From the NCBI RefSeq assembly GCF_022180385.2, contig NZ_BQME02000001.1, positions 1,070,501-1,134,500 of the forward strand: 64,000 nt of DNA. Direction: 5' to 3'. Positions 25,820 through 35,430 of the stretch are shown here, piece after piece. This stretch comes from Paenibacillus sp. L3-i20 (GTDB lineage: Bacteria > Bacillota > Bacilli > Paenibacillales > Paenibacillaceae). The translations under genes and the position numbers were made by a program. Positions within the stretch are counted from its first letter, which is position 1. Every line of letters begins with the position of its first letter. Below the pieces are notes generated by a model, which saw only the letters and a list, made by a program, of their open reading frames with translations, searched no databases and was not told the DNA's origin.

Positions 25820-27451
25820 CTATTCAATTAATGAACCCTTTTCTCTCAAAAAATTCGCTATGTGCTCATCAACTTCCTCATCCCCATTTAAATAATATGA
25901 AACTGAAGCAGCATTCTTAAATCTCACGACAGTGGTTGAGGTCATCCCTTGGCGTAATAATTTTTCATAATTTCTTGGAATGCTACGAATTAAGAATTGC
26001 TTTGGGGTTTCAACAAATTTTGAAATTTCTTCTTTTGCCTTAGGCAAAAACTCATTCACATAAGTCTTATAATGATTTCTATCATATGCATTTAATAATT
26101 GGAGAAGTGTCGATTGTCTGATTGGTAATGGATAATTTGAGTCAATACTAATGCCTGCTATATGAATTTTTTGTTGTAGATCCTCATCCATGTCCTCAAA
26201 GTCTAGTTTTCTCCATTTTGAATCTATTTTTCGTGGAATTCTTTCCTCCAACCATTGAGTATCATTTATAAGCAACCAATTGAATAAATAACCTTTTTTT
26301 CTTCTTATTTCTGAACGAGTTTTAAAATCATTATCTAATAATAAAACGCTCATCCTTTGTCGCATCTTATCCTTCTTTTCATCAATTTCTATTGATGCAC
26401 CAATTTGTTGACGTGCTTGTATAATTTCACTCATTCCCTTAGTAACTAGTTCTTTTTGATTTTGATTTCTCTGGGAAAGCTCTTGTTTTAAAAAAATCTT
26501 TTCACTTATCAGCGCGTTTGGTTTCAATACATCCACCAATGTATTTCCAAGTAATCGAGTAAGGAGAAGGTAGAATCCTATATAACTAACCATGTACTCC
26601 TTTTTAAAGATATTGTTAATGAACCATAAACTATGATTGGTTAAGTTTAATGCGTTTCTTATATCTGAAGATATTTTTCTGTTAAAATCAGAAAAAAGTT
26701 GCTTTTTTAGAATTAAACCAGCCGGAGTAATGTACCCTCTTCTATATAACTGAGCTAACAATTCATCACGAATTATCTCATTAGATAATTCGTAGTGACG
26801 ATCTCGAAGCGTAATTAATTCCTCTGCTAGTGAAATTTGAGTTTTAACGAACTCCTCTTTCTCGACTATGTATTCCACAGGTAATCTATGACCATTATTG
26901 CATTCCATTAATTTAAGCAGTACACCTTGGTCAGGGTTAGTTAAATGATTCTTACAAATTGGGCAATTAGATAACAATCTTACTTTATGCTTTGGACATA
27001 CCTCAAGAAATGATAATTGATGCATTCGATGAATGAAAACTTCACCATATTCATACTCGTCGTTTTGCATGCATAATGGACAATATTTTATCGTCAATGT
27101 TAAAACTGACAACTCTTTCACTGGGGGGTGCCCGTGCTGGGTGTTCGTACCGTATCGAATATTACTAAATACTCTCATTTGCCTATCAGCAGACAAAAAC
27201 ACTTTGTATAACCCAAACCATGTGTGATCAAAGAGCAACCCATTTATAGAGAATCTATGTCCTTTAGGAAGCTTATTAACTAGATGATTTAAATTTTTAG
27301 GGAATAGTGGTAGTTTATATGACTGTGTACCAAACAACTCGAGTCGACTCTCATTGAATTCTTTGTTGGCCGATCGTAAATGGTACCTAAACACAATACT
27401 TCGAAAATCTTCATCTGGAAACGGCTCCGGAAAACTAATAATTGATGTCAT
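25820..27451 (-). CDS. tnsD: TnsD-like target selector (TniQ family)
   Basis: The ~543-residue TniQ protein starts MTSIISFPEPFPDEDFRSIV. It has zinc-binding cysteines in KYCPLCMQNDE (about 125), a VCPKHKVRL segment (about 154) and CPICKNHL (about 167), then a long basic C-terminal DNA-binding region. TnsD proteins recognise the 3' end of glmS and recruit TnsC. The element's position 20 bp from the glmS stop fits this gene as the glmS-targeting selector, although which of the two TniQ proteins does so cannot be proved here. AGGGGG lies before the ATG. Confidence 0.85.
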   Translation of the reverse strand: MTSIISFPEPFPDEDFRSIVFRYHLRSANKEFNESRLELFGTQSYKLPLFPKNLNHLVNKLPKGHRFSINGLLFDHTWFGLYKVFLSADRQMRVFSNIRYGTNTQHGHPPVKELSVLTLTIKYCPLCMQNDEYEYGEVFIHRMHQLSFLEVCPKHKVRLLSNCPICKNHLTNPDQGVLLKLMECNNGHRLPVEYIVEKEEFVKTQISLAEELITLRDRHYELSNEIIRDELLAQLYRRGYITPAGLILKKQLFSDFNRKISSDIRNALNLTNHSLWFINNIFKKEYMVSYIGFYLLLTRLLGNTLVDVLKPNALISEKIFLKQELSQRNQNQKELVTKGMSEIIQARQQIGASIEIDEKKDKMRQRMSVLLLDNDFKTRSEIRRKKGYLFNWLLINDTQWLEERIPRKIDSKWRKLDFEDMDEDLQQKIHIAGISIDSNYPLPIRQSTLLQLLNAYDRNHYKTYVNEFLPKAKEEISKFVETPKQFLIRSIPRNYEKLLRQGMTSTTVVRFKNAASVSYYLNGDEEVDEHIANFLREKGSLIE

Positions 27452-27460
27452 CAAATCCCC

Positions 27461-29176
27461 CTATCTAATCCCTAATAAGTCATCAATTCCTCTAATGAGC
27501 CCACTTTTCTTTAATGCTTCTCCCGTTGTTTCTCCCTGACGATGGCCCATCTGGACAATGTAACGAATGTCCTGTTCTTCTAATGCAGGTTTAACTTTTT
27601 TTGAATATCTCTTCTTTGATAGCCCTTCAGTATTATGCTCTTGGTCACCAAAGTTTAATGTCGCATTTCCCAAGGCTAATTGGGCCAATTGGGCAAACAT
27701 ACTTTCTAAATCTCCCATTCCTCCACTTGAATCATATACCTGGTTTGAAAGGCTCTCCGCTTTCGTAGACGAAATGCCTAAGCATGCGGCAAAATCATTT
27801 AGCTTCTTTAATATCGCGTATTTATCCTTTTGTTGCAAAGCTCTAGAATGGTCCCCTGCTAAGTTTCCACTAATTGCAACTCGGTGCTCTGCTTCCCTAA
27901 TATATCCGTTTAAGGCAACCCAATCAGGCTTTATGTCATCCAATGCTGCAAAGGCTGCGGTATCACCAGACTTCATTTTTTTGAAAATAGGCTGTACCAA
28001 TTTCATACTCTTACTGGCTACATCCTTAATAAGAAAAGCTGTTATTTTTTCATCCCCACCACTTACAATAGCGCTTGATTGTGCGTGCATAAATAATTTT
28101 ACAGCCAAATCAGGGATACCAAGAGAATTCTCATACAGTGCTTTTTTAATTTCATCAGTGATTTCTGTGTATTTCTTTGTGTACTGAATATCCCACAAGT
28201 TATCAATAAACTCGTTCCACTCCCAGCTATCTTCAACCATATATCCCGAAATGTTTTCAGTAAATCCATTTGCAATTCCTCTGCGTGTATTCGCAAGTGA
28301 ATCTTTAAATAGGTACAGTGCTTTATATGAGCCCAGCATTACTACTGGAATGCCAATTGTATTTACAAGCTCTGTAATAAAGTCGATCATATCCTCTGCA
28401 CCGCCGGAATATGCTTTTTGAATCTTTTGAATTTCATCAATTACAAGGACACCTAAATTTATCTGAGCAACCACTTTGATTAGCCTTCTTGCAAGTGTAT
28501 CGAGCTTACCGGGTTTTTCGCCGAATCTCTCATAGAAATCCGTCCCCAATATTCGGTCGACTTCTGCATAAACATTTTTACAGAAGGCACCGACTGACTT
28601 ATTAAAGGGACATTCAACCTTTAACCATGTTACTTGAGTAACAGGAATTTTCCTACCACTGTATTCGCTATGGTGAATGACTTGCGGGAACAATCTCAGC
28701 AACATTCGTTCATAAACTTGAGACTTCCCCCATCCACTAATTGCGATCTCCACATGGCTTTGGGCTGTTTGTACTACACCTGCAATATTAGCACCGTTCT
28801 GATCAATACCTCCTTGAAAGATCTTATCTACTCCAATGGCAAATTGTCTATTATAAGCGGCATTAAGAGGGTTTCGTGATTGATATCCAATTTTAATCAT
28901 ATAATATATATTTCTATATTTGTCGAAGTGTGAGGGGAGTGTAAGCCAAAAATGAGGTTTAATTTGCTGTACAAATTCTAAGCGGTCTTCCACCGGTAAC
29001 TTCATATACTCAGGTAATACAGATGGTGTACTCGATAAGAGGTCAATAAATTGTTCAATCGTTACCCGATCCGGAATGGCTTCAATAAAGGGATTGCCTT
29101 GATTTTGGGGGATTAGCTGCTGTTTATATTGGGCCATGCAATGTGAGCCTTCTAGGGTCGCAAAGTAGTCAATCAT
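27461..29176 (-). CDS. tnsC: Transposition regulator ATPase TnsC
   Basis: The ~571-residue AAA+ ATPase has the P-loop AISGWGKSQV (about 152) and Walker B GVLVIDEIQKIQ (about 244). TnsC couples target selection by TniQ proteins to the TnsAB transposase and enforces target immunity. The ATG at 29176 (MIDYFATLEG) is chosen because GGAGGAAAC lies directly upstream; it overlaps the end of tnsB by 8 bp. The next gene starts 10 bp downstream. Confidence 0.88.
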   Translation of the reverse strand: MIDYFATLEGSHCMAQYKQQLIPQNQGNPFIEAIPDRVTIEQFIDLLSSTPSVLPEYMKLPVEDRLEFVQQIKPHFWLTLPSHFDKYRNIYYMIKIGYQSRNPLNAAYNRQFAIGVDKIFQGGIDQNGANIAGVVQTAQSHVEIAISGWGKSQVYERMLLRLFPQVIHHSEYSGRKIPVTQVTWLKVECPFNKSVGAFCKNVYAEVDRILGTDFYERFGEKPGKLDTLARRLIKVVAQINLGVLVIDEIQKIQKAYSGGAEDMIDFITELVNTIGIPVVMLGSYKALYLFKDSLANTRRGIANGFTENISGYMVEDSWEWNEFIDNLWDIQYTKKYTEITDEIKKALYENSLGIPDLAVKLFMHAQSSAIVSGGDEKITAFLIKDVASKSMKLVQPIFKKMKSGDTAAFAALDDIKPDWVALNGYIREAEHRVAISGNLAGDHSRALQQKDKYAILKKLNDFAACLGISSTKAESLSNQVYDSSGGMGDLESMFAQLAQLALGNATLNFGDQEHNTEGLSKKRYSKKVKPALEEQDIRYIVQMGHRQGETTGEALKKSGLIRGIDDLLGIR

Positions 29177-31337
29177 CTCTAGGTTTCCTCCTTCGATCTT
29201 TATTTTTAGCTGAAAACAATGCTTGAATATCATTAGCGTGTAGTTCAGTCAACAAATGATCTTCAGTTTCACTCTTAGGAAAAGATATAACTTGGGATGG
29301 TTCCCCACCATTTGCAGATAGGTCTATCTCAGGACTAGACCATGCATTCTGTGCACCCCAGGTTCGACTATCTTCATGTCGCTTTTGGCGTTTATTTTGG
29401 TTTCTAGAATAGAAACTCTTATTGTTAATGGCTTTTGCTGTTTCCTCAATTGCTACTTTATTCAGTTGTTGTGCATAAGCATGCAGTTCAGCTTTATGTT
29501 GTTTTTCGCTTTTTTCCTTTTGTTTAATCTCTTCATTTCTGTACTCCATAATTTTAGCGATTTCCTCAAAGTGAAGCCCTTCGTATTCCATAGATTGACC
29601 TACCAATCTGCATTGAATCAGTCCCTTCTTATATTTAAAAAAGATGGTGCTGCAGTTCCTTGGGTCATAACTAACTTCAATGTGCTTTTGACCGTTTATT
29701 CTTCCTTCTCCTTCAAACCATCCTTCTTTTATACCAATGTCACATGTGTAGTACATGTATTTAAACTCAATTCCAAATCGTGTTACCTTCCCCTGTTCAC
29801 GAGGCAATAAGTTATACCGAATCTCACTTCTCGTTTTTTCGTGTAGCAATCTCTTCCCTTTTCCCCAGGACCAAATCTTTAGCGGTGTTAGTTCTACCTT
29901 CTCCTCGAACATTTCTTTTGTTGGCTTAAAATCATTGCTAACCGCGCTTTTGTTATAGGTCAAAAAAAATACAATTAAAAATCGATTAAACTCTTCAATG
30001 GTTAGAACAGCATCCCGTGCTGGATCACGATCACCTCTAACTCTAGGATTAGCCTCTGTGGATCCAGGCAATAATTGTCGAATGGTTTCATTCGTAATAT
30101 GAAATCGTGATTCAACAAATGGTTTTAAATCACCACGATAGGAGGGTGCATTCAACACATCCACTTCTAAATTTACAAACCTCTCTGTATACTGCGCCTT
30201 TAGCTCACCACGATCTGCGACTAAATATTTCGGCAAAGCATGACATGGCCATTCTTCCTCGGCTATATCGATTCCAAACTTTTTACAGTTTTCAACTTTG
30301 CTAGTTGCTGCATGCTCCATCGCAATCATCGCTTCTAGCCACGATTCCGAAGCTAGACTCACATGATATCCGACCACCAATCTACTAAAAACATCAATTA
30401 CTATATAGAGAGTAGGCTTTCCGAGAATTGTCTTTCTATCAAATGACACAAGTAAAACATCCGTGCGAGTAGCATCAATCTCAAATAAAGCACCTACACA
30501 AGATGCTCTTTCCGAAGAGTTTCCATGCATCGATCTTACGTCAATTGAAGCCCGTCGCTTTCCATGCTTGTTTGAATATCTCGAAAAAAGGGTTGAGTTT
30601 TGAGTATACCAATATCTAAATTGACGAAGAGTTGGGGCAAAATCCGGGTTTACTATGGGTACTCTCACTCCATACTTCCTATAAAAACCACGTTTATAAT
30701 ACGTTTCGCACATTCGTTCATGAGTTGTTCTTATATTCATCCCTTGGCGTATATGAAACAACTTAATTGCCGTACTAAAGATTATTTTATCGGAATCCGT
30801 AATGAGGTAACGGTTATCGGAGACAGGCCCTGATTTTTTTTTATAGTTCCTCCTTTCACTTGAAACTCCACAATCAAAATAATTATCAAGTAGTCCATTA
30901 ACGGACTTACCATGAAACCAATATTTTTGTAAGTATCTTCTGATCATTTGCTTTGAGACTTTAGAATTGAGATGAGCCTCCGTGATGAGTTTCCCCCTCA
31001 ACTCTGATATATAAATTTCAGGTTCTCTTCGTGCAATGTCCTTAATAATTGCCCATCTTCGGTTACGGTTTTCTTTATATTTAGTGAGGTAACCATCTTC
31101 TGGAGACAGGAGTTGCATATCACTCTCGTGCTCTAGTATTCTGGTCATCCCTTGCTCTAATTCCTCTAAAATATCCTCATAATTAAGAAAAAACGGGAGT
31201 GTCATTTTCCGATGGTCATTAACGTTTACAACAACAACGTTTTTCATATCATCAGAAATCCAAAGAACTCGTAATAGAGCTTCCGTTTCAAGACTCACAT
31301 TTAATCGTTCAATGATAGAGTTTATAATAATATGCAA
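29169..31337 (-). CDS. tnsB: DDE transposase TnsB
   Basis: The ~722-residue protein has an RNase H-like integrase core: first D in FEIDATRTDVLL (about 286), second D in YLVADRGE (about 364) and the E in KPFVESRFHI (about 398), spaced as in Tn7 TnsB and MuA. N-terminal HTH regions and a long basic C-terminal tail fit TnsB (end binding and TnsC contact). The TTG at 31337 with GAGGTG six bases upstream is preferred over an earlier TTG with no ribosome site. It cleaves and joins the 3' ends. Confidence 0.9.
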   Translation of the reverse strand: MHIIINSIIERLNVSLETEALLRVLWISDDMKNVVVVNVNDHRKMTLPFFLNYEDILEELEQGMTRILEHESDMQLLSPEDGYLTKYKENRNRRWAIIKDIARREPEIYISELRGKLITEAHLNSKVSKQMIRRYLQKYWFHGKSVNGLLDNYFDCGVSSERRNYKKKSGPVSDNRYLITDSDKIIFSTAIKLFHIRQGMNIRTTHERMCETYYKRGFYRKYGVRVPIVNPDFAPTLRQFRYWYTQNSTLFSRYSNKHGKRRASIDVRSMHGNSSERASCVGALFEIDATRTDVLLVSFDRKTILGKPTLYIVIDVFSRLVVGYHVSLASESWLEAMIAMEHAATSKVENCKKFGIDIAEEEWPCHALPKYLVADRGELKAQYTERFVNLEVDVLNAPSYRGDLKPFVESRFHITNETIRQLLPGSTEANPRVRGDRDPARDAVLTIEEFNRFLIVFFLTYNKSAVSNDFKPTKEMFEEKVELTPLKIWSWGKGKRLLHEKTRSEIRYNLLPREQGKVTRFGIEFKYMYYTCDIGIKEGWFEGEGRINGQKHIEVSYDPRNCSTIFFKYKKGLIQCRLVGQSMEYEGLHFEEIAKIMEYRNEEIKQKEKSEKQHKAELHAYAQQLNKVAIEETAKAINNKSFYSRNQNKRQKRHEDSRTWGAQNAWSSPEIDLSANGGEPSQVISFPKSETEDHLLTELHANDIQALFSAKNKDRRRKPRDD

Positions 31338-31353
31338 AAAAACACCTCTTTCT

Positions 31354-32202
31354 CTAAGCAAAATGAATAGAGCTAGTTGATGTCATTACTTGGCTATTTA
31401 GTTGAATTACTAGTGGTTCAAACTCTTTAATCTTTTTTGTATGCATATCTGTTACCCATCGCTTATTGGCAAGCATATGTTGTAGTATAAATAAGCTTGT
31501 CCCTTGCTGTAAGCCAAACGATTTATCCGCGCGTAAGCATAATTTACTTATTGCTGATTGTCCAGCATCATACACGATGAAAGCATATAGCTCTTCCGAA
31601 ACTAGTGATAGTATTTCATCATCCATACCAGGTCTTGTATTTAAATATTTTGCTTCTACAAGCCACTCGACATTAGTCACCAATATCTCGGGAATTTCAT
31701 CCTCCGTGATGATTCTCCAGGCGGTTCCTTGTTCTGCAAAATATCTACGTTCAATTTCAAAAAGCTCAAGAGTACGTTCATCGAGCTTCGAATTCGGCTT
31801 GACCGTTACGATTTCATCAACTGCCTCGTTTTTAGTAAGAACAGTTAATTTAAAATCTGTAGTCATTGTTACTGGTGTACCATCCACATTTGCATGTGTA
31901 ATTCCAAGTTGTTCCGCGATTTCAATTGTTTTTTGAATGGGTAACAGTGGCCATTGCTCACGGATGTCTATTATCCTATCAGACCACTCACAAAGGTATA
32001 GAAACTTCCTCTCATGTTCAGATAACGTATGATGAATACGCGCAGTTTTCCACCCTTTATGTCGAGTAAGCCATCCTTCTGAAGCCGTCTTATTATCATG
32101 CGCTTGTATGAATGGCTTATAATCTTTCCCAGAACCTTGGCCTCTTCCTTTCTTGATATAATTCGTATGTAGCTTTGTTATTCGCGAACCTCTAAGAGAC
32201 AT
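31354..32202 (-). CDS. tnsA: Transposition endonuclease TnsA
   Basis: The ~282-residue protein shows the TnsA fold: an RKFLYLCEWSD segment with the first acidic residue (about 66-78), TMTTDFKLT (about 113) and VTVKPNSKL (about 131), the E…D…K restriction-enzyme-like active site that cuts the 5' ends so the element moves by cut-and-paste. The ATG at 32202 (MSLRGSRITK) has GGGAGGTGAGG directly upstream. It is the first gene of the operon, but 9 kb, not the usual ~0.2 kb, separates it from the right end. Confidence 0.88.
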   Translation of the reverse strand: MSLRGSRITKLHTNYIKKGRGQGSGKDYKPFIQAHDNKTASEGWLTRHKGWKTARIHHTLSEHERKFLYLCEWSDRIIDIREQWPLLPIQKTIEIAEQLGITHANVDGTPVTMTTDFKLTVLTKNEAVDEIVTVKPNSKLDERTLELFEIERRYFAEQGTAWRIITEDEIPEILVTNVEWLVEAKYLNTRPGMDDEILSLVSEELYAFIVYDAGQSAISKLCLRADKSFGLQQGTSLFILQHMLANKRWVTDMHTKKIKEFEPLVIQLNSQVMTSTSSIHFA

Positions 32203-32442
32203 TTCCTCACCTCCCTGAGTGGAATATTCAAGTTTCACCTGCGTAAAAATGAGCAAAAACACTATCTAATGCCCTTCTTATATAAAATGTTAAATTAGCA
32301 CATTATGTATGTCAATAAGAGTTTTAAAGTTAAAATATTATCATCTCACATCATATAATATGACGTAATATATATATAATTTTGATTTCACATGAAATAT
32401 TTAGGGTTTCAAATGAATTTCTGATCAATTGAATTATTATCC

Positions 32443-32673
32443 CTAGTCTTCGGTTAGATCTAGAGTTCTTTCACAAACATCGCATTTGACTGTAATGATT
32501 AATCCAAGTCCCGTTGGAATAAACGTGTATGCAAATTGAGCTCCTGAAACATCTCTTGCAGTACATGAATCCCATTCCTTTATTTTTTGTTCCATTAATT
32601 CAGTAATTTCAAAAACCATGCTACCATCCCTTTCATTGGGTATAAGCTTTAATCCTTTTATCAATGATTCCAT
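32443..32673 (-). CDS. Small unknown protein with CxxC
   Basis: The 76-residue acidic protein starts MESLIKGLKLIPNERDGSMV and contains GAQFAYTFIPTGLGLIITVK followed by CDVCERTLDL near the C-terminus, a possible single metal-binding or redox pair. The composition is protein-like and it ends cleanly. No strong ribosome site is seen. It lies 240 bp upstream of tnsA on the same strand. Function unknown. Confidence 0.5.
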   Translation of the reverse strand: MESLIKGLKLIPNERDGSMVFEITELMEQKIKEWDSCTARDVSGAQFAYTFIPTGLGLIITVKCDVCERTLDLTED

Positions 32674-33016
32674 AGTATTTCTATTTTATCCATATATGAC
32701 CCTCGTTATTCTAATACGGATAGTTTGCACCAATCATCTAACATGCTTATGCGTAAGTAAAATAGCTTCCATCCAACATTCCCCTTACTATAGGGTTGGT
32801 GTTCTATACGAAAAGGTTCGCTATGTCACTTCTTTGCTATAGATATTTGCCAGTAAGACCATTACTGATTTCACTTCCCACTCCAAACGGTTCGAAGACG
32901 GGCTCATCACTATTGAAACTTTCATTGAACTTGTTTTTTACATCTCTTTGTCCTAATCTGTCTTCAAAACGGCCTTAACCACATTAACCTAACTCCGATT
33001 GAATAGGTCGTAAGCT
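32674..33016. other. Degenerate stretch with a gene tail
   Basis: On the minus strand, 32837-32971 reads FEDRLGQRDVKNKFNESF and 25 more residues to a stop, without a start. It looks like a gene 3' end; no family is recognised. Confidence 0.35.
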
Positions 33017-33544
33017 TTAAAATGTATCTTTTTTATATGGGACTAGAGACATAAGTGCATTGTTGACGAGCCCGTATTCCGTCGAGAAGAATGCATATGA
33101 CATACCTACCACGACGACCCACGAGATAAAATGGGGTAAGTAGCTGACTGTCTGCACGAACCTCTTCATGAATGAATGCCTAACTTCATTAATCATGATC
33201 GCCAGAAGAATAGGAACGGGGAACGAAATAACGAGCTTCAGCAAGCTGATGGCGATCGTATTTCGCACCAAGGTCGGAAACATATAGTCGTTTGTCATCT
33301 CATGAAAATAACGCAGTCCCACCCATTCACTTGTAAAGATCCCCTTTATGCCGCTACTGATGGTGTAATCTTTGAAAGCCATCTGAATTCCAAATAGTGG
33401 GGCAAATGAGAATACCAGCAGGAACGCCATTCCTAACAAAACGAAAGTTTGAAGGGATACCTGTTTGCGGAATCTGCGTCCTAGCGTTTGTCGCTTGAGC
33501 ATCACCGCGGCATTCGCTCGGCCGACGGTAGTTAATTCTTTCAT
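33017..33544 (-). pseudogene. Truncated carbohydrate ABC transporter permease (LplB/YteP-like)
   Basis: The 175 residues match the N-terminal half of LplB/YteP-type inner-membrane permeases (usual length about 300): LLVFSFAPLFGIQMAFKDY, an EWVGLRYF motif, and NTIAISLLKLVISFPVPILL. The frame then runs into PYKKDTF-stop, and the EAA-type cytoplasmic loop and last helices are missing. A strong AGGAGGTG site before the ATG shows it was once a normal chromosomal gene. It was probably cut by a rearrangement near 33020. Confidence 0.8.
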
Positions 33545-33693
33545 GTTGTAGCACCTCCTGATGTATTAAGTATAAAAGCGGTTACATGACCTGAAAACTG
33601 ATCATATGTCGGAATAACACTGTCCGATTTTAAGATCGCTTACATTTGTGTTTTCAACACCTAAAAATAAAAAAACGAATAGCACTATACTAT

Positions 33694-33842
33694 TGTCAGT
33701 TGAAAATAAAGTATTAGACTGGAGTCGTTAAATTACCTGGGTTTCTGAATTGAAGGATCTGTAGCATTTAGAAAATAAGAATTAGAGTGATCCTTAAAAG
33801 AAACAGCGGCGGACCAAGACTTAAAAATAAAGTCTTAGACAG
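33694..33842 (+). repeat. Family-2 Tn7-type left end with three sites
   Basis: Sites: GAAAATAAAGTATTAGACTG (33701), GAAAATAAGAATTAGAGTG (33771) and AAAAATAAAGTCTTAGACAG (33823). A further AAACTATAGTCTC at about 33860 resembles the family-1 core. Confidence 0.7.
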
Positions 33843-34250
33843 CCGCTGTGGTGTTTAAACTATAGTCTCCGTCCCTCGTTTTTAAGAATTATCTCACATA
33901 TACTTACTCATTCGCAGGATTCCATCACCTTCGGTCAGATAAATCTTAGAACTGACTGTAGACAATACCGGTTGAGGCAGTCGGTTGGGCATGCGGAAAT
34001 AGAGGAATCGTTAGGAAATAGTCCCCAAATTCATCTCTACTGCACGCATACTCCACTAATTCCTTGGGGTTCACCCTCCCACGACTCAACGGGTCATTGC
34101 CCTTACATTCCTTCGTTATACTTGTCCAAGGTGTGGAGACCGATAGCGTTTAGCGGACGGGTCTGAGCTCTTAAGGGAGACGAACTCGGTCCTCCGTGAT
34201 TTCTTTGTGGAAATCCTGCGAATGAGTCAGTATACGTGATTGCTGCTAAC

Positions 34251-35300
34251 TTAAGCTGCTTCTGACCATGTAAGGACTGTTTTTTCTGGTGTGAACTGTT
34301 GTCCCCGTTGTACAATTCCAACTAGAATTCGTGCCAGCTTACCTATTAACTTAAATATGGATTGCTGCTTTTTCATCTTCTTTTCTTGTACATTATGTTC
34401 ATGAAGATGGCGGAACACTGGGTTGTTCCATACGAGCTGAACCGTCGCCAGATAAAGATATTTTCGCAAAGCTTAGTCTCCTCGCTTCGAAAGAACAATT
34501 CGACCTTTTCGCTTTCCTGACGTGCTTTCTGCCAAGTTTAGGCCAGCTTTCCGCAATACCTGACGTCCATGCGCGTACTGTCTTAAGTCTCCTGTACCGG
34601 CTAATATGGCCGCTGTAAAGATCTTTCCGAGACCCTTTATTGTGCGAAGGTGTTCCGCCATTGGAATCTCAGAGAGTAGAGTCTCGATTGTTGATTCAAT
34701 TTCTTCAAGCATGATACTCCCTCGCTCATATTCTTCAATAAGCCGTTGCAAATCTGCCTTTTCTTCTTCAACAGCCGCTCGTTCCCCGACACTGTTCTTT
34801 GCCCTGGCAATGAGTAGTGCAGCCTTCTCAGTACCCGTAGAACCTCCAGCGCGCTGCATATGGACTCTCCAGGCATCGATTACGTCCGTCACGGTATAAC
34901 TCTCCAGATCTTGCGGACAAGGAAACGTTTTAAGGGTCGCCAATGATCGCTTACATGTCCAGTCTTTGAATACTGAAGGATATTCGGGAAAGCGGATGTC
35001 CAGCCAACGCACGATCCGATTCTGCAGCCGTACACTATTCGACACCCAAAATTCTCGATCGCTCATCATCGTCAGTAATCGCTGGAACACAAGCGACTGA
35101 CGCGTATATTCGTGTAAAAGCCTCTACTGACCGCGTCTGCGATGACCAGGGCATCTTTGGGATCATTTTTTGATGGACTATTATCTCGATTTTCTTTGTT
35201 TCTCTTCGTTGTGGCCGGGTTAACCATGACCACATGTAATCCCTTATCTAGTAGCCAGTGCGCGTAATGGCTACCTCGTTTACGGCCTGACTCTTCATTG
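34251..35300 (-). pseudogene. IS110-family transposase, frameshifted and 5'-truncated
   Basis: Three successive frames give parts of one IS110 transposase. The N-terminal part reads HYAHWLLDKGLHVVMVNPA and NSPSKNDPKDALVIAD (35290-35060), the middle is 35090-34473 (with EIPMAEHLRTIKGLGKIFTA and RKAGLNLAESTSGKRKG), and the C-terminal part after a stop/frameshift is 34469-34251. The first catalytic acidic region is missing. The 34473 stop (KRGD) splits the usual KRG-x-x-LR motif. It is inactive. The interval 33843-34250 holds no gene and may be the element's 3' flank. Confidence 0.8.
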
Positions 35301-35394
35301 AGATTCCAATGTGGACACTTTAAATTCCAGTAATCTTAAATGAAATTTTCATATATTTTATTCAAAAATTCATTTTAATTATCATAATGCGTGT

Positions 35395-35400
35395 TATACT
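35395..35400 (+). promoter_or_regulatory. -10 box for the ATPase/TOPRIM pair
   Basis: TATACT lies 30 bp before the start at 35431 in a very AT-rich stretch (35340-35400). The -35 is poorly conserved. Confidence 0.45.
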
Positions 35401-35430
35401 ATAAATATGGAAATGAAAGGTGGGACTGTG

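Noticed and set aside
7097-32842. Type V-K or I-F CRISPR-associated transposon
   Set aside because: No Cas12k, Cas5/6/7/8 gene or repeat-spacer array is present; targeting is explained by the TniQ proteins and the glmS position.
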